From assembly GCA_004558955.1 (NCBI GenBank), contig SFZC01000046.1, forward strand, positions 1 to 26,718: 26,718 nucleotides of DNA, given 5' to 3'. The translations under genes and the position numbers were made by a program. The DNA comes from a bacterium. GTDB taxonomy: Bacteria; Cyanobacteriota; Vampirovibrionia; Gastranaerophilales; Gastranaerophilaceae. The notes beneath the pieces were generated by a model that searched no databases, was not told where the DNA came from, and saw nothing but the letters and a program-made list of their open reading frames with translations. Below are positions 1 to 7,241 of this stretch, piece after piece (the first letter of the stretch is position 1; each line of letters opens with the position of its first letter).

Positions 1-199
1 CTGCAAATACTTTTACAAACGATGTTCAGAATCCAACCATAATTTGCATTGCTGGTAGGCGGCACTTCGTATCCATTCCAACGAGGATCATCAACCAATT
101 CGTTGGCAGCTCTCCATTCTTTCTGATTGAAAGGAGGGTTCGCCATAATGTAATCTGCCTTGAGGTCTTTGTGCTGATCGTTTGTAAAAGTATTTGCAG
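1..199. repeat. 23-bp perfect inverted repeat (1-23 and 177-199) inside hsdM
   Basis: Bases 1-23 are the exact reverse complement of 177-199. The inner copy fits the HsdM reading frame (NLGEMAANTFTND), whereas the outer copy replaces expected HsdM sequence after GWILN. The outer copy is therefore the misplaced one. Its position at the very end of the window suggests a fold-back join or a contig edge. Confidence 0.9.
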
Positions 200-971
200 C
201 CATCTCACCAAGATTTGCAGCGATACCACGAATAGCCAAATTCATTTTTGCCAGTTTGAAAGTGGTATTGGTGTACTCCTGACCATAGATGGAAACCTTC
301 TTCTTGTTTCCGCTATGTGCTTCCACGAACTTGATGGACTGAACGAACATACCACCGGAACCACAACAAGGGTCATAAACTCTACAATTTTCAAACGGTT
401 TAAGAATTTCAACAAGAGTTTTTACAATACTTTGTGGGGTGTAAAATTCTCCGCCCTTTGTACCTTCATAGGCTGCAAATTGAGCAATACAGTATTCATA
501 AGTTCTACCCAACAAGTCCTTACTTTCTTCTGTATCGTCCATCTTGATATTATTTGTAAATAAATCAACAACTTCACCCAAAACTCTTTTATCCAAATCT
601 GGTGAACCATAGTTTTTAGGCAAAACACCCTTTAAAGACTTATTTTCTCTTTCAATCGCAATCATGGCTTCATCAATAATTTTTCCGATTTCAGGAGTAT
701 GTGCGTTTTCTGAAATTTTTGTCCAACGAGCTTCTTCCGGCACAAAGAAGATGTTTTCGGCAGTATATTCATCTTTATCGTTTTCAAAGCCGTCGCCTTC
801 TGCTACAAGTTGTTGATACTTTTTATCAAAAACGCTTGATATATATCTTAGAAAGATTAAACCTACAATAACTTTTCGATATTCAGCAGCAGGAATATGT
901 CCCCATAATACACAAGCTGCCTTCCATAATTGTTCTTCAAAACCGATATTTGCACTATTCTTCTCTGCCAT
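1..971 (-). CDS. hsdM: Type I restriction-modification DNA methyltransferase subunit HsdM, partial
   Basis: This is the N6-adenine methyltransferase subunit of a type I R-M complex; with HsdS it methylates, and with HsdR it also cleaves. The frame is open for 323 codons from ATG 971 to the left edge, so the 3' end is outside the window. A GAGGG ribosome site precedes the start. Residues 1-150 match the HsdM N-terminal helical domain. FYTP (176-179), DPCCGSGGM (200-208, SAM-binding motif I) and NPPF (278-281, catalytic motif IV) are intact. Residues up to GWILN look normal for the family, but the last seven codons (IVCKSIC) do not. They correspond to a 23-base segment that is an exact inverted copy of 177-199, so the gene is rearranged or misassembled at the edge. 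HsdS and HsdR are not seen in complete form and would lie to the left. Confidence 0.93.
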   Translation of the reverse strand, partial: MAEKNSANIGFEEQLWKAACVLWGHIPAAEYRKVIVGLIFLRYISSVFDKKYQQLVAEGDGFENDKDEYTAENIFFVPEEARWTKISENAHTPEIGKIIDEAMIAIERENKSLKGVLPKNYGSPDLDKRVLGEVVDLFTNNIKMDDTEESKDLLGRTYEYCIAQFAAYEGTKGGEFYTPQSIVKTLVEILKPFENCRVYDPCCGSGGMFVQSIKFVEAHSGNKKKVSIYGQEYTNTTFKLAKMNLAIRGIAANLGEMAANTFTNDQHKDLKADYIMANPPFNQKEWRAANELVDDPRWNGYEVPPTSNANYGWILNIVCKSIC

Positions 972-1088
972 ATTAACCCTCGTTAGATAAAACACCTATT
1001 TAACACTCTAATTCTATCATAAATACAGATATTAGCCCCTTTTGTAAATAACAAATTTATTGTGCCTTAATACGACTATTAGAAATGT

Positions 1089-1094
1089 TATAAT
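1089..1094 (+). promoter_or_regulatory. Extended -10 promoter element for the recombinase gene
   Basis: TATAAT preceded by TG one base upstream (TGTTATAAT) forms an extended -10 box about 43 bases before the recombinase start. No good -35 hexamer is seen at the usual distance. The hsdM gene is divergent, so the 972-1136 gap must hold promoters for both directions. Confidence 0.5.
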
Positions 1095-1136
1095 TAAAAG
1101 ATTTTACCTTTTATAAAAAAGAAAAAGGAGAAAAAT

Positions 1137-2126
1137 ATGAAAAATCAAATTATCAATGAAATCACACAACAAATGCTTCAAGTTTTAAACAATTTGGAAT
1201 TAGAAAAATTACGAACAGCGTTAAATCTATGTTTAGAAAATTATGAAATCACCGAGATAAAATCCGAAAATGTTTCAAATTATAACAATCAACATTTTAT
1301 AGAATTATTTCTTGGAGCTAAAAAAATTGAAGGGTGCTCATATAAAACACTTAAATATTATAGAGCAACAATAAATAATACTCTCAATAGTATAAATAAA
1401 GAAGTTAAAAACATTGTAACAGATGATTTGCGCAAATACTTAACAAAACATCAAGAAGAACATTCCTCTAGTAGAGTTACAATCGATAATATAAGAAGAA
1501 TTTTATCAAGTTTTTTTGCTTGGCTTGAAGACGAGGATTACATAGTAAAAAGTCCAGTAAGACGAATTCATAAAATTAAAACAGGAACAAATATCAAAGA
1601 AACTTATTCAGATGAAGCATTAGAGCTTATGCGTGATAAGTGTACAGAATTAAGAGATTTGGCAATGATAGATATTCTAGCCTCAACAGGAATGAGGGTC
1701 GGAGAATTAGTTCTTTTGAATCGTGAGGATATTAATTTTAATGAGCGAGAGTGTGTTGTTTTTGGAAAAGGTGATAAAGAACGAATAGTATATTTTGATG
1801 CCCGAACAAAAATTCATCTGAAAAATTATTTAGAAAGCAGAAATGATACAAATCCAGCGTTGTTTGTATCACTATATTCCCCTTTTGAAAGATTGCAAAT
1901 TAGCGGAGTCGAAGTTAGATTAAGAGAGTTTGGAAAGAAGCTGAATATAAACAAAGTACATCCTCATAAATTTAGAAGGACATTGGCTACCATGGCAATA
2001 GATAAAGGCATGCCAATCGAGCAGTTACAAAAATTACTAGGACATTCTCGAATAGACACAACATTACAATATGCTATGGTTAAACAAAGTAATGTCAAAT
2101 TAGCACACCGAAAATTTATTAGTTAA
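1137..2126 (+). CDS. Tyrosine recombinase (XerC/D-like), probable hsdS invertase
   Basis: This is a 329-residue tyrosine site-specific recombinase. Residues 45-145 form a SAM-like core-binding domain and 155-320 the catalytic domain. Visible catalytic residues are R187 (STGMRVGE), the lysine hairpin GKGDKER (about 210-216), H277-x-x-R280 (PHKFRRT), H303 (LGHSRID) and nucleophile Y312, so the active site looks complete. The start is set by AGGAG at 1127-1131. It is divergent from hsdM and its stop codon abuts an hsdS half-gene in the same frame. In known phase-variable type I loci such a recombinase inverts hsdS segments, and I infer that role here. A Xer or island integrase role is possible but fits the neighbours less well. 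Confidence 0.93.
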   Translation: MKNQIINEITQQMLQVLNNLELEKLRTALNLCLENYEITEIKSENVSNYNNQHFIELFLGAKKIEGCSYKTLKYYRATINNTLNSINKEVKNIVTDDLRKYLTKHQEEHSSSRVTIDNIRRILSSFFAWLEDEDYIVKSPVRRIHKIKTGTNIKETYSDEALELMRDKCTELRDLAMIDILASTGMRVGELVLLNREDINFNERECVVFGKGDKERIVYFDARTKIHLKNYLESRNDTNPALFVSLYSPFERLQISGVEVRLREFGKKLNINKVHPHKFRRTLATMAIDKGMPIEQLQKLLGHSRIDTTLQYAMVKQSNVKLAHRKFIS

Positions 2127-2210
2127 TCATCGATAAATAATAATTTAGAACAACAAGCTCAAGCTATTTTTAAATCTTGGTTTGTAGATTTCGAACCATT
2201 CGGTGGCACT
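2127..2210 (+). other. Conserved inter-TRD segment of hsdS, probable recombination site
   Basis: Reading on in frame from the recombinase stop codon gives S-S-INNNLEQQAQAIFKSWFVDF and then EPFGGTMPDGW. This is the conserved stretch that joins target recognition domains 1 and 2 in HsdS. No start codon precedes it. In inverting type I systems the crossover usually lies in this segment, because it is shared by expressed and silent copies. The matching expressed copy would be on the minus strand left of the window. Confidence 0.65.
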
Positions 2211-2984
2211 ATGCCAGATGGTTGGAGTGTTAGTAATTTGTCAACTATTGCAGATTATTTAAATGGTTTAGCAATGCAGAAGTTTAGACCGAATAAAAAT
2301 GAAAAAGGTATTCCTGTTCTAAAAATAAAAGAATTAAGACAAGGATTCTGTGATGTTCAAAGTGATTTGTGTTCGCCAAATATAAAGCCCGAATACATAA
2401 TTAATGATGGTGATGTTATTTTTTCTTGGTCTGGAACGCTTTTACTTGATTTTTGGTGTAGTGGTTTATGTGGATTAAATCAACATCTATTTAAAGTTTC
2501 TTCTTTGAAATATGATAAATGGTTTTATTATTTCTGGACAAAACACCATCTTGATAAATTTATTGCAATTGCAGCTGATAAAGCAACAACAATGGGGCAT
2601 ATAAAACGAGAAGATTTAGACAAATCAGATGTTATTATACCTGATGAAAAAACGTATATTCAATTAAATTCTATATTAACACCTATGTTAGAATTAATAG
2701 TTAAAAATAAAGTCGAAAATAGACAATTAGCTCAACTTCGTGATACACTTTTACCCAAACTTATGAGTGGTGAAATTGATGTTTCTAAGGTCGAAATTGA
2801 CGACATTTTAACAAATCAGTCCGCTGATAAATTATTGTTTAGCATATTAGTTTTAGAACATTTTTATATTAAAATCGTTATACTTATAGGAGTAACAATA
2901 AATGAAAAAATTATTATCACTATTAGTATCATTGTTTTTATTGACAGGTTATTGTTTTGCGGCTACAACAAATTCTTACGATAA
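2211..2984 (+). CDS. hsdS: Half-length HsdS specificity subunit, probable silent cassette
   Basis: This piece of HsdS carries one target recognition domain (about residues 5-145, with GDVIFSWSG and TTMGHIKREDL typical of HsdS). It is followed by the C-terminal conserved helix region (LLPKLMSGEIDV, about 180-191). The N-terminal domain is absent and homology begins upstream at 2133, inside the conserved spacer, without a start codon. ATG 2211 is the first in-frame start but has no clear ribosome site. The last 55 or so codons read into the next gene and have no HsdS character, so the original stop was probably lost. A complete HsdS has two recognition domains and about 400 residues. Most likely it is a donor cassette for switching the expressed hsdS. 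Expression as a half subunit that dimerises cannot be excluded. Confidence 0.8.
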   Translation: MPDGWSVSNLSTIADYLNGLAMQKFRPNKNEKGIPVLKIKELRQGFCDVQSDLCSPNIKPEYIINDGDVIFSWSGTLLLDFWCSGLCGLNQHLFKVSSLKYDKWFYYFWTKHHLDKFIAIAADKATTMGHIKREDLDKSDVIIPDEKTYIQLNSILTPMLELIVKNKVENRQLAQLRDTLLPKLMSGEIDVSKVEIDDILTNQSADKLLFSILVLEHFYIKIVILIGVTINEKIIITISIIVFIDRLLFCGYNKFLR

Positions 2985-3321
2985 ATACGGCTCAAAAACT
3001 GGTTCTTATAGAACAAGTGGAAACACCGTTGCTCAGTATGATAAATATGGATCCAAAACAGGCTCTTACAGACAAACCTCAAGTGGATATAACTCTTATG
3101 ATAAGTATGGTTCAAAAACAGGTAGCTATCGAAAAACTTCTTCAGGATATAACTCATATGACAAATATGGCAGCAAAACAGGTAGTTTCAAAACAAACTC
3201 AAATGGTGTAACCACCCAATATGATAGATACGGTAGCAAAGTCGGTTCTTTTAAAACAGGCTCAAGTGGCAGAACTACTCAATACGACAAATACGGCAGA
3301 AAAGTTGGAAGTTATAAGTAA
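2902..3321 (+). CDS. Secreted YDKYGSK-repeat protein, function unknown
   Basis: I do not recognise a named family. The 139-residue product has a Sec signal peptide (residues 1-20, MKKLL...YCFA). Six tandem repeats of 20-21 residues follow, each beginning YD(K/R)YG(S/R)KxGS(Y/F)(K/R) and separated by Ser/Thr/Gly/Asn-rich linkers. It is rich in Tyr, Lys, Gly and Ser and has almost no acidic residues apart from the repeat Asp, so the mature protein is very basic. AGGAG at 2888-2892 is well spaced from ATG 2902. The gene overlaps the read-through tail of the hsdS fragment. It is probably a periplasmic or surface repeat protein, and the repeat number could vary by slippage. Confidence 0.8.
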   Translation: MKKLLSLLVSLFLLTGYCFAATTNSYDKYGSKTGSYRTSGNTVAQYDKYGSKTGSYRQTSSGYNSYDKYGSKTGSYRKTSSGYNSYDKYGSKTGSFKTNSNGVTTQYDRYGSKVGSFKTGSSGRTTQYDKYGRKVGSYK

Positions 3322-3369
3322 CTTTCCATATTTTTATGATATTATTTGCTTATATTGAGGAAGTAAATA

Positions 3370-5196
3370 ATGAAAAAAATTGACGGCAGTCCAAAAAATT
3401 TAAAACAATTATTACAAAACACAAAGTATTCTATTCATTATTATCAAAGAGAATATATGTGGCAAAGAAAACATATAGAAGAACTTATTAATGATTTAAC
3501 TTCTGAATTTTTGGAATACTATGAGTCTGGACATGAACGCAAAGAGGTCGAAAACTACGGAGCTTATTTTATGGGTTCTATCGTTTTAGCAGGATACGAA
3601 AATGCTATAATTGATGGGCAACAACGATTTACTTCATTAACACTTCTTTTAATATATCTATATAACCGATTAAAAAAAATAAATCAAAATTATCCTATGA
3701 TAGAACAAATGATTTATTCGGAATCTTATGGAACAGCGGCTTTTAATATAAATGTAGAAGATCGCCAAAAATGTATGGATGCTATTTTTAATGAAAAAGA
3801 ATTTGATACAACAGACGAAATAGAATCCGTAAAAAATCTATATGCGAGATACGAAGATATCCAAGAATTATTTCCAACCGATCAGATAGAGGATAACGCT
3901 CTTTTAAATTTTTGTGATTGGTTAGCAGAGAAAGTATTTTTTATTGAAATCGTGGCAACAACAGAACAGGATGCTCATAAAATTTTTGTAACAATGAATG
4001 ATAGAGGTTTGAGTCTTACACCAACAGAGATGTTAAAGGGATACTTACTTTCTGAAATTTCTAATGATAAAAAACGAGAATGTTTAAATTCTGTATGGAA
4101 AACTGAAATATTAAAACTAAAAGAATTAGATGAAAAAGGTGGAGACGAAACATTTATTAGAGCTTGGCTAAGAGCGCAATATGCAGAAACAATAAGAGAT
4201 ACGAAAGCTGGGGCTATCAATAAAGATTTTGACATTATTGGTGGACCTTTTCACAAATGGGTTAGAGATGAAAAACAAAAATTAAATTTAAATTCTTCTG
4301 AAGATTTTGAAAATTTTATAGATAATTTCTCATATTTTGCAAAAATTTATAGATTAATTAAACAAGCAGAATGTATATATAATGATAACTTAAAATATGT
4401 ATATTTTAATGCACAGTTAAGTTTTACGTTACAAACACAACTTCTGTTAGCACCAATATGCAAAAATGACAGCATCGAAATCGTAGAACAAAAAATTAAT
4501 TTAGTTGCAAGATTCATTGATTTACTAATTGTTGCAAGAGTTTGCAATTATAAATCAGTTGATTATAGTACTATTAAAAATTATGTCTTTAATATTACTA
4601 AAGATATAAGACATTTACCTGTTTCTGAGCTAAAAGTACATTTATTAGAGCATTATAAAGAATTAAATTTTGACATTGATAAATCAATTGGGAATTTTGG
4701 ATTAAATGGTTTTACCAAAAAATATATAAAAAATATCTTGGCAAGAATTACTAATTATATTGAAGAAGAAATAGAAGTTAAGGGTAATTATTGCAATTAT
4801 ATGGAAACAAAAACAAAAAATCCGTTTGAGATTGAACATATAATTACAAACCATCATGAGTATTTTATTGAGGAATATCCTGATATAACTGAGTTTAATA
4901 ATTGGCGAAATAACATTGGAGCATTGTTACTATTGCATAAAAGTATAAATGCGAGTTTGAATGATTCATTATATAAGGACAAAATTGCTAAATATTGTTC
5001 AAATGAAGGAAACATATATAGTGAGTCTTTAGGAGAGCTTGCATATAAAAATAACCCTAGATTTTTAAGATTTATAAAAGACAAAAATTTAAACTTTGAA
5101 GCCTTTGAACATTTTGGAAAAGAAGAAATCCGCAAACGAAATAAATTAGTTGCACAACTTATAAATTTAGTATGGAATACTAAAATATTTGAATAA
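3370..5196 (+). CDS. DUF262/DUF1524 (GmrSD-like) nuclease-type defence protein
   Basis: This 608-residue single-chain protein has the two domains of the GmrSD family, type IV enzymes that restrict modified phage DNA. The N-terminal DUF262 half carries IDGQQRFTSL (residues 81-90), the nucleotide-binding and hydrolysis motif of GmrS. The C-terminal DUF1524 half carries an HNH-like pattern: IEHIITNHH (about 488-496), then NNIGALLLL and SINASLND (about 515-535). GAGGAAG at 3357-3363 supports the start. Both active-site regions look intact. It lies between a phase-variable type I system and defence-gene remnants, which supports an antiviral role. Other DUF262/DUF1524 proteins (BrxU, SspE-like) are alternatives, so the substrate cannot be stated. 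Confidence 0.85.
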   Translation: MKKIDGSPKNLKQLLQNTKYSIHYYQREYMWQRKHIEELINDLTSEFLEYYESGHERKEVENYGAYFMGSIVLAGYENAIIDGQQRFTSLTLLLIYLYNRLKKINQNYPMIEQMIYSESYGTAAFNINVEDRQKCMDAIFNEKEFDTTDEIESVKNLYARYEDIQELFPTDQIEDNALLNFCDWLAEKVFFIEIVATTEQDAHKIFVTMNDRGLSLTPTEMLKGYLLSEISNDKKRECLNSVWKTEILKLKELDEKGGDETFIRAWLRAQYAETIRDTKAGAINKDFDIIGGPFHKWVRDEKQKLNLNSSEDFENFIDNFSYFAKIYRLIKQAECIYNDNLKYVYFNAQLSFTLQTQLLLAPICKNDSIEIVEQKINLVARFIDLLIVARVCNYKSVDYSTIKNYVFNITKDIRHLPVSELKVHLLEHYKELNFDIDKSIGNFGLNGFTKKYIKNILARITNYIEEEIEVKGNYCNYMETKTKNPFEIEHIITNHHEYFIEEYPDITEFNNWRNNIGALLLLHKSINASLNDSLYKDKIAKYCSNEGNIYSESLGELAYKNNPRFLRFIKDKNLNFEAFEHFGKEEIRKRNKLVAQLINLVWNTKIFE

Positions 5197-5204
5197 AATA
5201 TTAT

Positions 5205-5434
5205 TTTTTTCTTGTGGCACTTGCAGTCAGCATAAGGACATTTGCCATTTTTTATATTTAAAATTGTAGGTGTAACATATTCAACATCAAAATTATGAAT
5301 TTTCCCCAATATTTTTACTCTGTTATAATAAACCATTTCCGTTTTGGGATTTTCTAATATTAAAACAACCATAGCTTTTTTACCTGTCATCAGTTGATAG
5401 TGCAATGCTTCCAATACACCAAAATAAACATCCT
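5205..5434 (-). pseudogene. Orphan coding remnant with a CxxxxCxC cluster
   Basis: On the minus strand the frame from about 5434 reads DVYFGVLEALHYQ, then LILENPKTEMVYY, and ends in a probable zinc-binding patch KCPYADCKCHKKK. It looks like real protein, but there is a stop just upstream, no ATG or ribosome site at its start, and the frame simply runs on into the antisense of the DUF262 gene. I do not recognise the family. It is probably a gene fragment left by a deletion. Its head abuts the truncated head of the subtilase remnant on the other strand. Confidence 0.4.
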
Positions 5435-5926
5435 TTTATCGCCAAAGCTACTCTTTGTTATTTTCCTCATTGTAATAGAAGCCAAGGAGTTGACTATACA
5501 AATACAGAATTAGATATTCAATTTGGGAGAATAAAAGATAATGGAATAAAATCGATTGATAACAATTATCAAGACCGAAAAGGTCATTATACTTGGGAAA
5601 AAGATGCAAGAATGAATTATCGAAAATGGGATAATGTTAAACACATAAGAGAAATCGTAAAATCTCGGAATATTCCTAGGGATGTTTATAGTTCAAAAGG
5701 TCTATGGGGTATAAGCTTGAAAACTAAAAATAGATTAAACTCCGAAGATGGTAAAAATTTAAAATTCAGTATTGTAGTAACACTAAAGGAATTAAACGGA
5801 GTCAACAGAATTGAAGATTTTATTAGAAACTGTTTATTAAACGAATGGTTTGTAAATAAAATAGATATTGAAAATAGAGTTGATATTCACAATATTGCAG
5901 AAGAAGATATACATTTTGAAGAATAA
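5405..5926 (+). pseudogene. C-terminal fragment of a subtilisin-like (S8) peptidase
   Basis: The 173 codons resemble the C-terminal domain of large subtilase-family proteins found beside an AAA ATPase gene in defence-like pairs. The segments ATLCYFPHCNRSQGVDYTN, TELDIQFGRI, RKWDNVKHI and VTLKELNGVNRIEDFI are recognisable from memory. The catalytic Asp-His-Ser domain is missing, and upstream sequence belongs to an unrelated minus-strand fragment, so the gene has lost its N-terminal part. ATG 5405 has no convincing ribosome site. It ends 11 bases before the HAD gene. If translated, it would be a stand-alone domain without protease activity. The family call is by recognition only. Confidence 0.55.
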
Positions 5927-5937
5927 CAGGAGTAAAA

Positions 5938-6777
5938 ATGGCTAAAAAATTAATACCAATGGCAATTTGCTATGATTTTGATGGAACACTATCTCCAGGA
6001 AACATGCAAGAATATGGATTTATGGAGAAATTAGGAACAAGCCCAAAGAAATTTTGGGCAAAATCCAATAAATTTGCAAAAGATAATTGTGCTGATGTGA
6101 ATTTAGCCTATATGGAATTAATGAAAGAGGAAGCTCATAATAAAAATATTCCATTTAATAAAAAAGCATTTTGCGACTATGGCAAAAATATTCCATTATA
6201 TAATGGTGTAGAAACTTGGTTTAATCGAATTAACAAATACGGAAAAGAGCGAGGAGTAGAAGTAAAGCACTATATAATATCATCTGGTTTGAAAGAAATT
6301 ATAGAATGTACTTCTATTGGTAAAAATTTTGAATATATTTTTGCTTCCGCCTATATATATGATACTAATGGTATTCCTATATGGCCTGCAAATGTTGTTA
6401 ATTATACTTCAAAGACTCAATATTTGTTTAGGATTAATAAAGGTTGCTGTGACATAAACGACAATAAAACTATTAATGCTTATGTTAAGCAGGAAGACAG
6501 AGCTGTTCCTTTTTCAAATATAATTTTCATTGGTGACGGAGAAACAGATATACCTGCGATGAAAATGGTAAAAGTTAATGGAGGACATTCTATCGCCGTA
6601 TATAATTCTTCTAAAAAAGGTAAAAAAGGGAATGCATTCAAACTAATTGAAGAAGATAGGGTTAATATAGTCGCAAGTGCAGATTATTCAAATAACAAAA
6701 CTATCGATAAATATGTAAAATCAATTATTGACAAAATCAAATTAGATAACCATATAAAAAAATTAGAAATAAAATAA
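5938..6777 (+). CDS. HAD-superfamily hydrolase (phosphoserine phosphatase-like)
   Basis: This is a 279-residue HAD phosphatase. Motif I is CYDFDGTLS, with nucleophile D13 and acid D15. Motif II is IISSG (about 117-121), and motif IV is GDGETD (199-204), which binds Mg2+. The insert between motifs I and II is large enough for a cap domain, as in the phosphoserine phosphatase group. GGAG precedes the start at good spacing. The substrate is unknown. The gene follows a defence-gene remnant by 11 bases and is followed by a hairpin terminator at 6883-6909, so it is the last gene of the island before the tRNA. A phosphoserine phosphatase role in serine synthesis is possible, but the accessory context argues for something else. 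Confidence 0.85.
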   Translation: MAKKLIPMAICYDFDGTLSPGNMQEYGFMEKLGTSPKKFWAKSNKFAKDNCADVNLAYMELMKEEAHNKNIPFNKKAFCDYGKNIPLYNGVETWFNRINKYGKERGVEVKHYIISSGLKEIIECTSIGKNFEYIFASAYIYDTNGIPIWPANVVNYTSKTQYLFRINKGCCDINDNKTINAYVKQEDRAVPFSNIIFIGDGETDIPAMKMVKVNGGHSIAVYNSSKKGKKGNAFKLIEEDRVNIVASADYSNNKTIDKYVKSIIDKIKLDNHIKKLEIK

Positions 6778-6846
6778 AACCAATCTGCACATTGAAAATT
6801 TGAAAAAGAGAATTTTGAACAATTTTTTAGAAAAATGAGCTAAAGT

Positions 6847-6874
6847 TTGACAATAAAAATTCTCTAAATAAAAT
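6847..6874 (+). promoter_or_regulatory. Promoter-like hexamers just before a hairpin
   Basis: TTGACA at 6847-6852, a 16-base spacer and TAAAAT at 6869-6874 form a near-consensus sigma70-type pair. Transcription would begin about where the 6883-6909 hairpin starts, so any terminated product would be only about 30 bases. It may be a chance match in AT-rich DNA. Confidence 0.3.
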
Positions 6875-6882
6875 CACATGCT

Positions 6883-6909
6883 AAAAACCGCCCTATTGAG
6901 GCGGTTTTT
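6883..6909. terminator. Bidirectional Rho-independent terminator
   Basis: A perfect 10-bp stem (AAAAACCGCC with GGCGGTTTTT) encloses a 7-base loop. The A/T runs are part of the stem, so it can act in both directions: for the HAD gene on plus and the tRNA-Ser transcript on minus. Confidence 0.85.
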
Positions 6910-6952
6910 GTAAATTCTATCTTCACTTATTCTCTAAGTTTCGACTAAAAAA

Positions 6953-7041
6953 CGGAAAAGCAGGGATTTGAACCCTGGGTGCAGATAACTCCACACAACA
7001 CCTTAGCAGGGTGCCGCCTTAAGCCACTCGGCCACTTTTCC
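6953..7041 (-). tRNA. tRNA-Ser, anticodon GCU (reads AGC/AGU)
   Basis: The 89-base gene has a perfect 7-bp acceptor stem (GGAAAAG with CTTTTCC), a G discriminator, and a D arm GTGGCCGAGTGGC. The anticodon arm is CACCCTGCTAAGGTG with anticodon GCT. A long class II variable arm and a T arm GGGTTCAAATCCC follow. CCA is not encoded. Its 3' end faces the accessory region to the left, the usual orientation for an island at a tRNA site. I saw no repeated 3' segment in the window. Confidence 0.95.
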
Positions 7042-7077
7042 ATCTAAGACGGGTCGCACTGTCATGTGCTTGTTTCT

Positions 7078-7106
7078 ATCATATCATAAATATCTTTTTT
7101 CGTAAA
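7078..7106 (-). promoter_or_regulatory. Promoter of the tRNA-Ser gene
   Basis: On the minus strand TTTACG (7101-7106), a 17-base spacer and TATGAT (7078-7083) with an upstream TG form an extended -10 promoter. It lies about 36 bases before the tRNA 5' end. Confidence 0.6.
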
Positions 7107-7182
7107 TACCTTTTTGTATATATTCTGAAAATTTCTAATTTTACATACGAAATGATTTTTCAAATTTCCACCAAGCCCCGTA

Positions 7183-7211
7183 TTGACCCCAAAAATTTAT
7201 CGAACTACAAT
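7183..7211 (+). promoter_or_regulatory. Promoter of the bifunctional nuclease gene
   Basis: TTGACC (7183-7188), a 17-base spacer and TACAAT (7206-7211) predict a transcript start near 7218. This lies inside the upstream open frame, so translation must start at ATG 7242 and not at the earlier ATG 7152. Confidence 0.6.
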
Positions 7212-7241
7212 ACTATTAAGTACGTTAGAGAGGTTTACACA

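Noticed and set aside
171..563. Plus-strand open frame of 130 codons
   Set aside because: It is antisense to hsdM, whose frame shows all expected motifs; the plus frame has no ribosome site or family resemblance.
1137..2126. Integrase of a whole island at tRNA-Ser
   Set aside because: It is nearly 5 kb from the tRNA and abuts an hsdS cassette in frame, so an hsdS invertase role fits better; an island integrase role is not excluded.
2957..3211. Second open frame over the YDKYG gene
   Set aside because: It arises from the tandem DNA repeat read in another frame; the signal peptide and ribosome site belong to the 2902 frame.
2902..3321. CRISPR-like array
   Set aside because: The 60-63 bp periodic repeats encode protein repeats in one frame, with no unique spacers and no cas genes nearby.
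4854..5414. Minus-strand 186-codon frame taken as a complete gene
   Set aside because: Only the first 75 or so codons look like protein; the rest is antisense to the DUF262/DUF1524 gene. I report only the remnant part.
7152..7241. N-terminal extension of the BFN protein
   Set aside because: A promoter lies inside it, and the ribosome site and family similarity start at ATG 7242.
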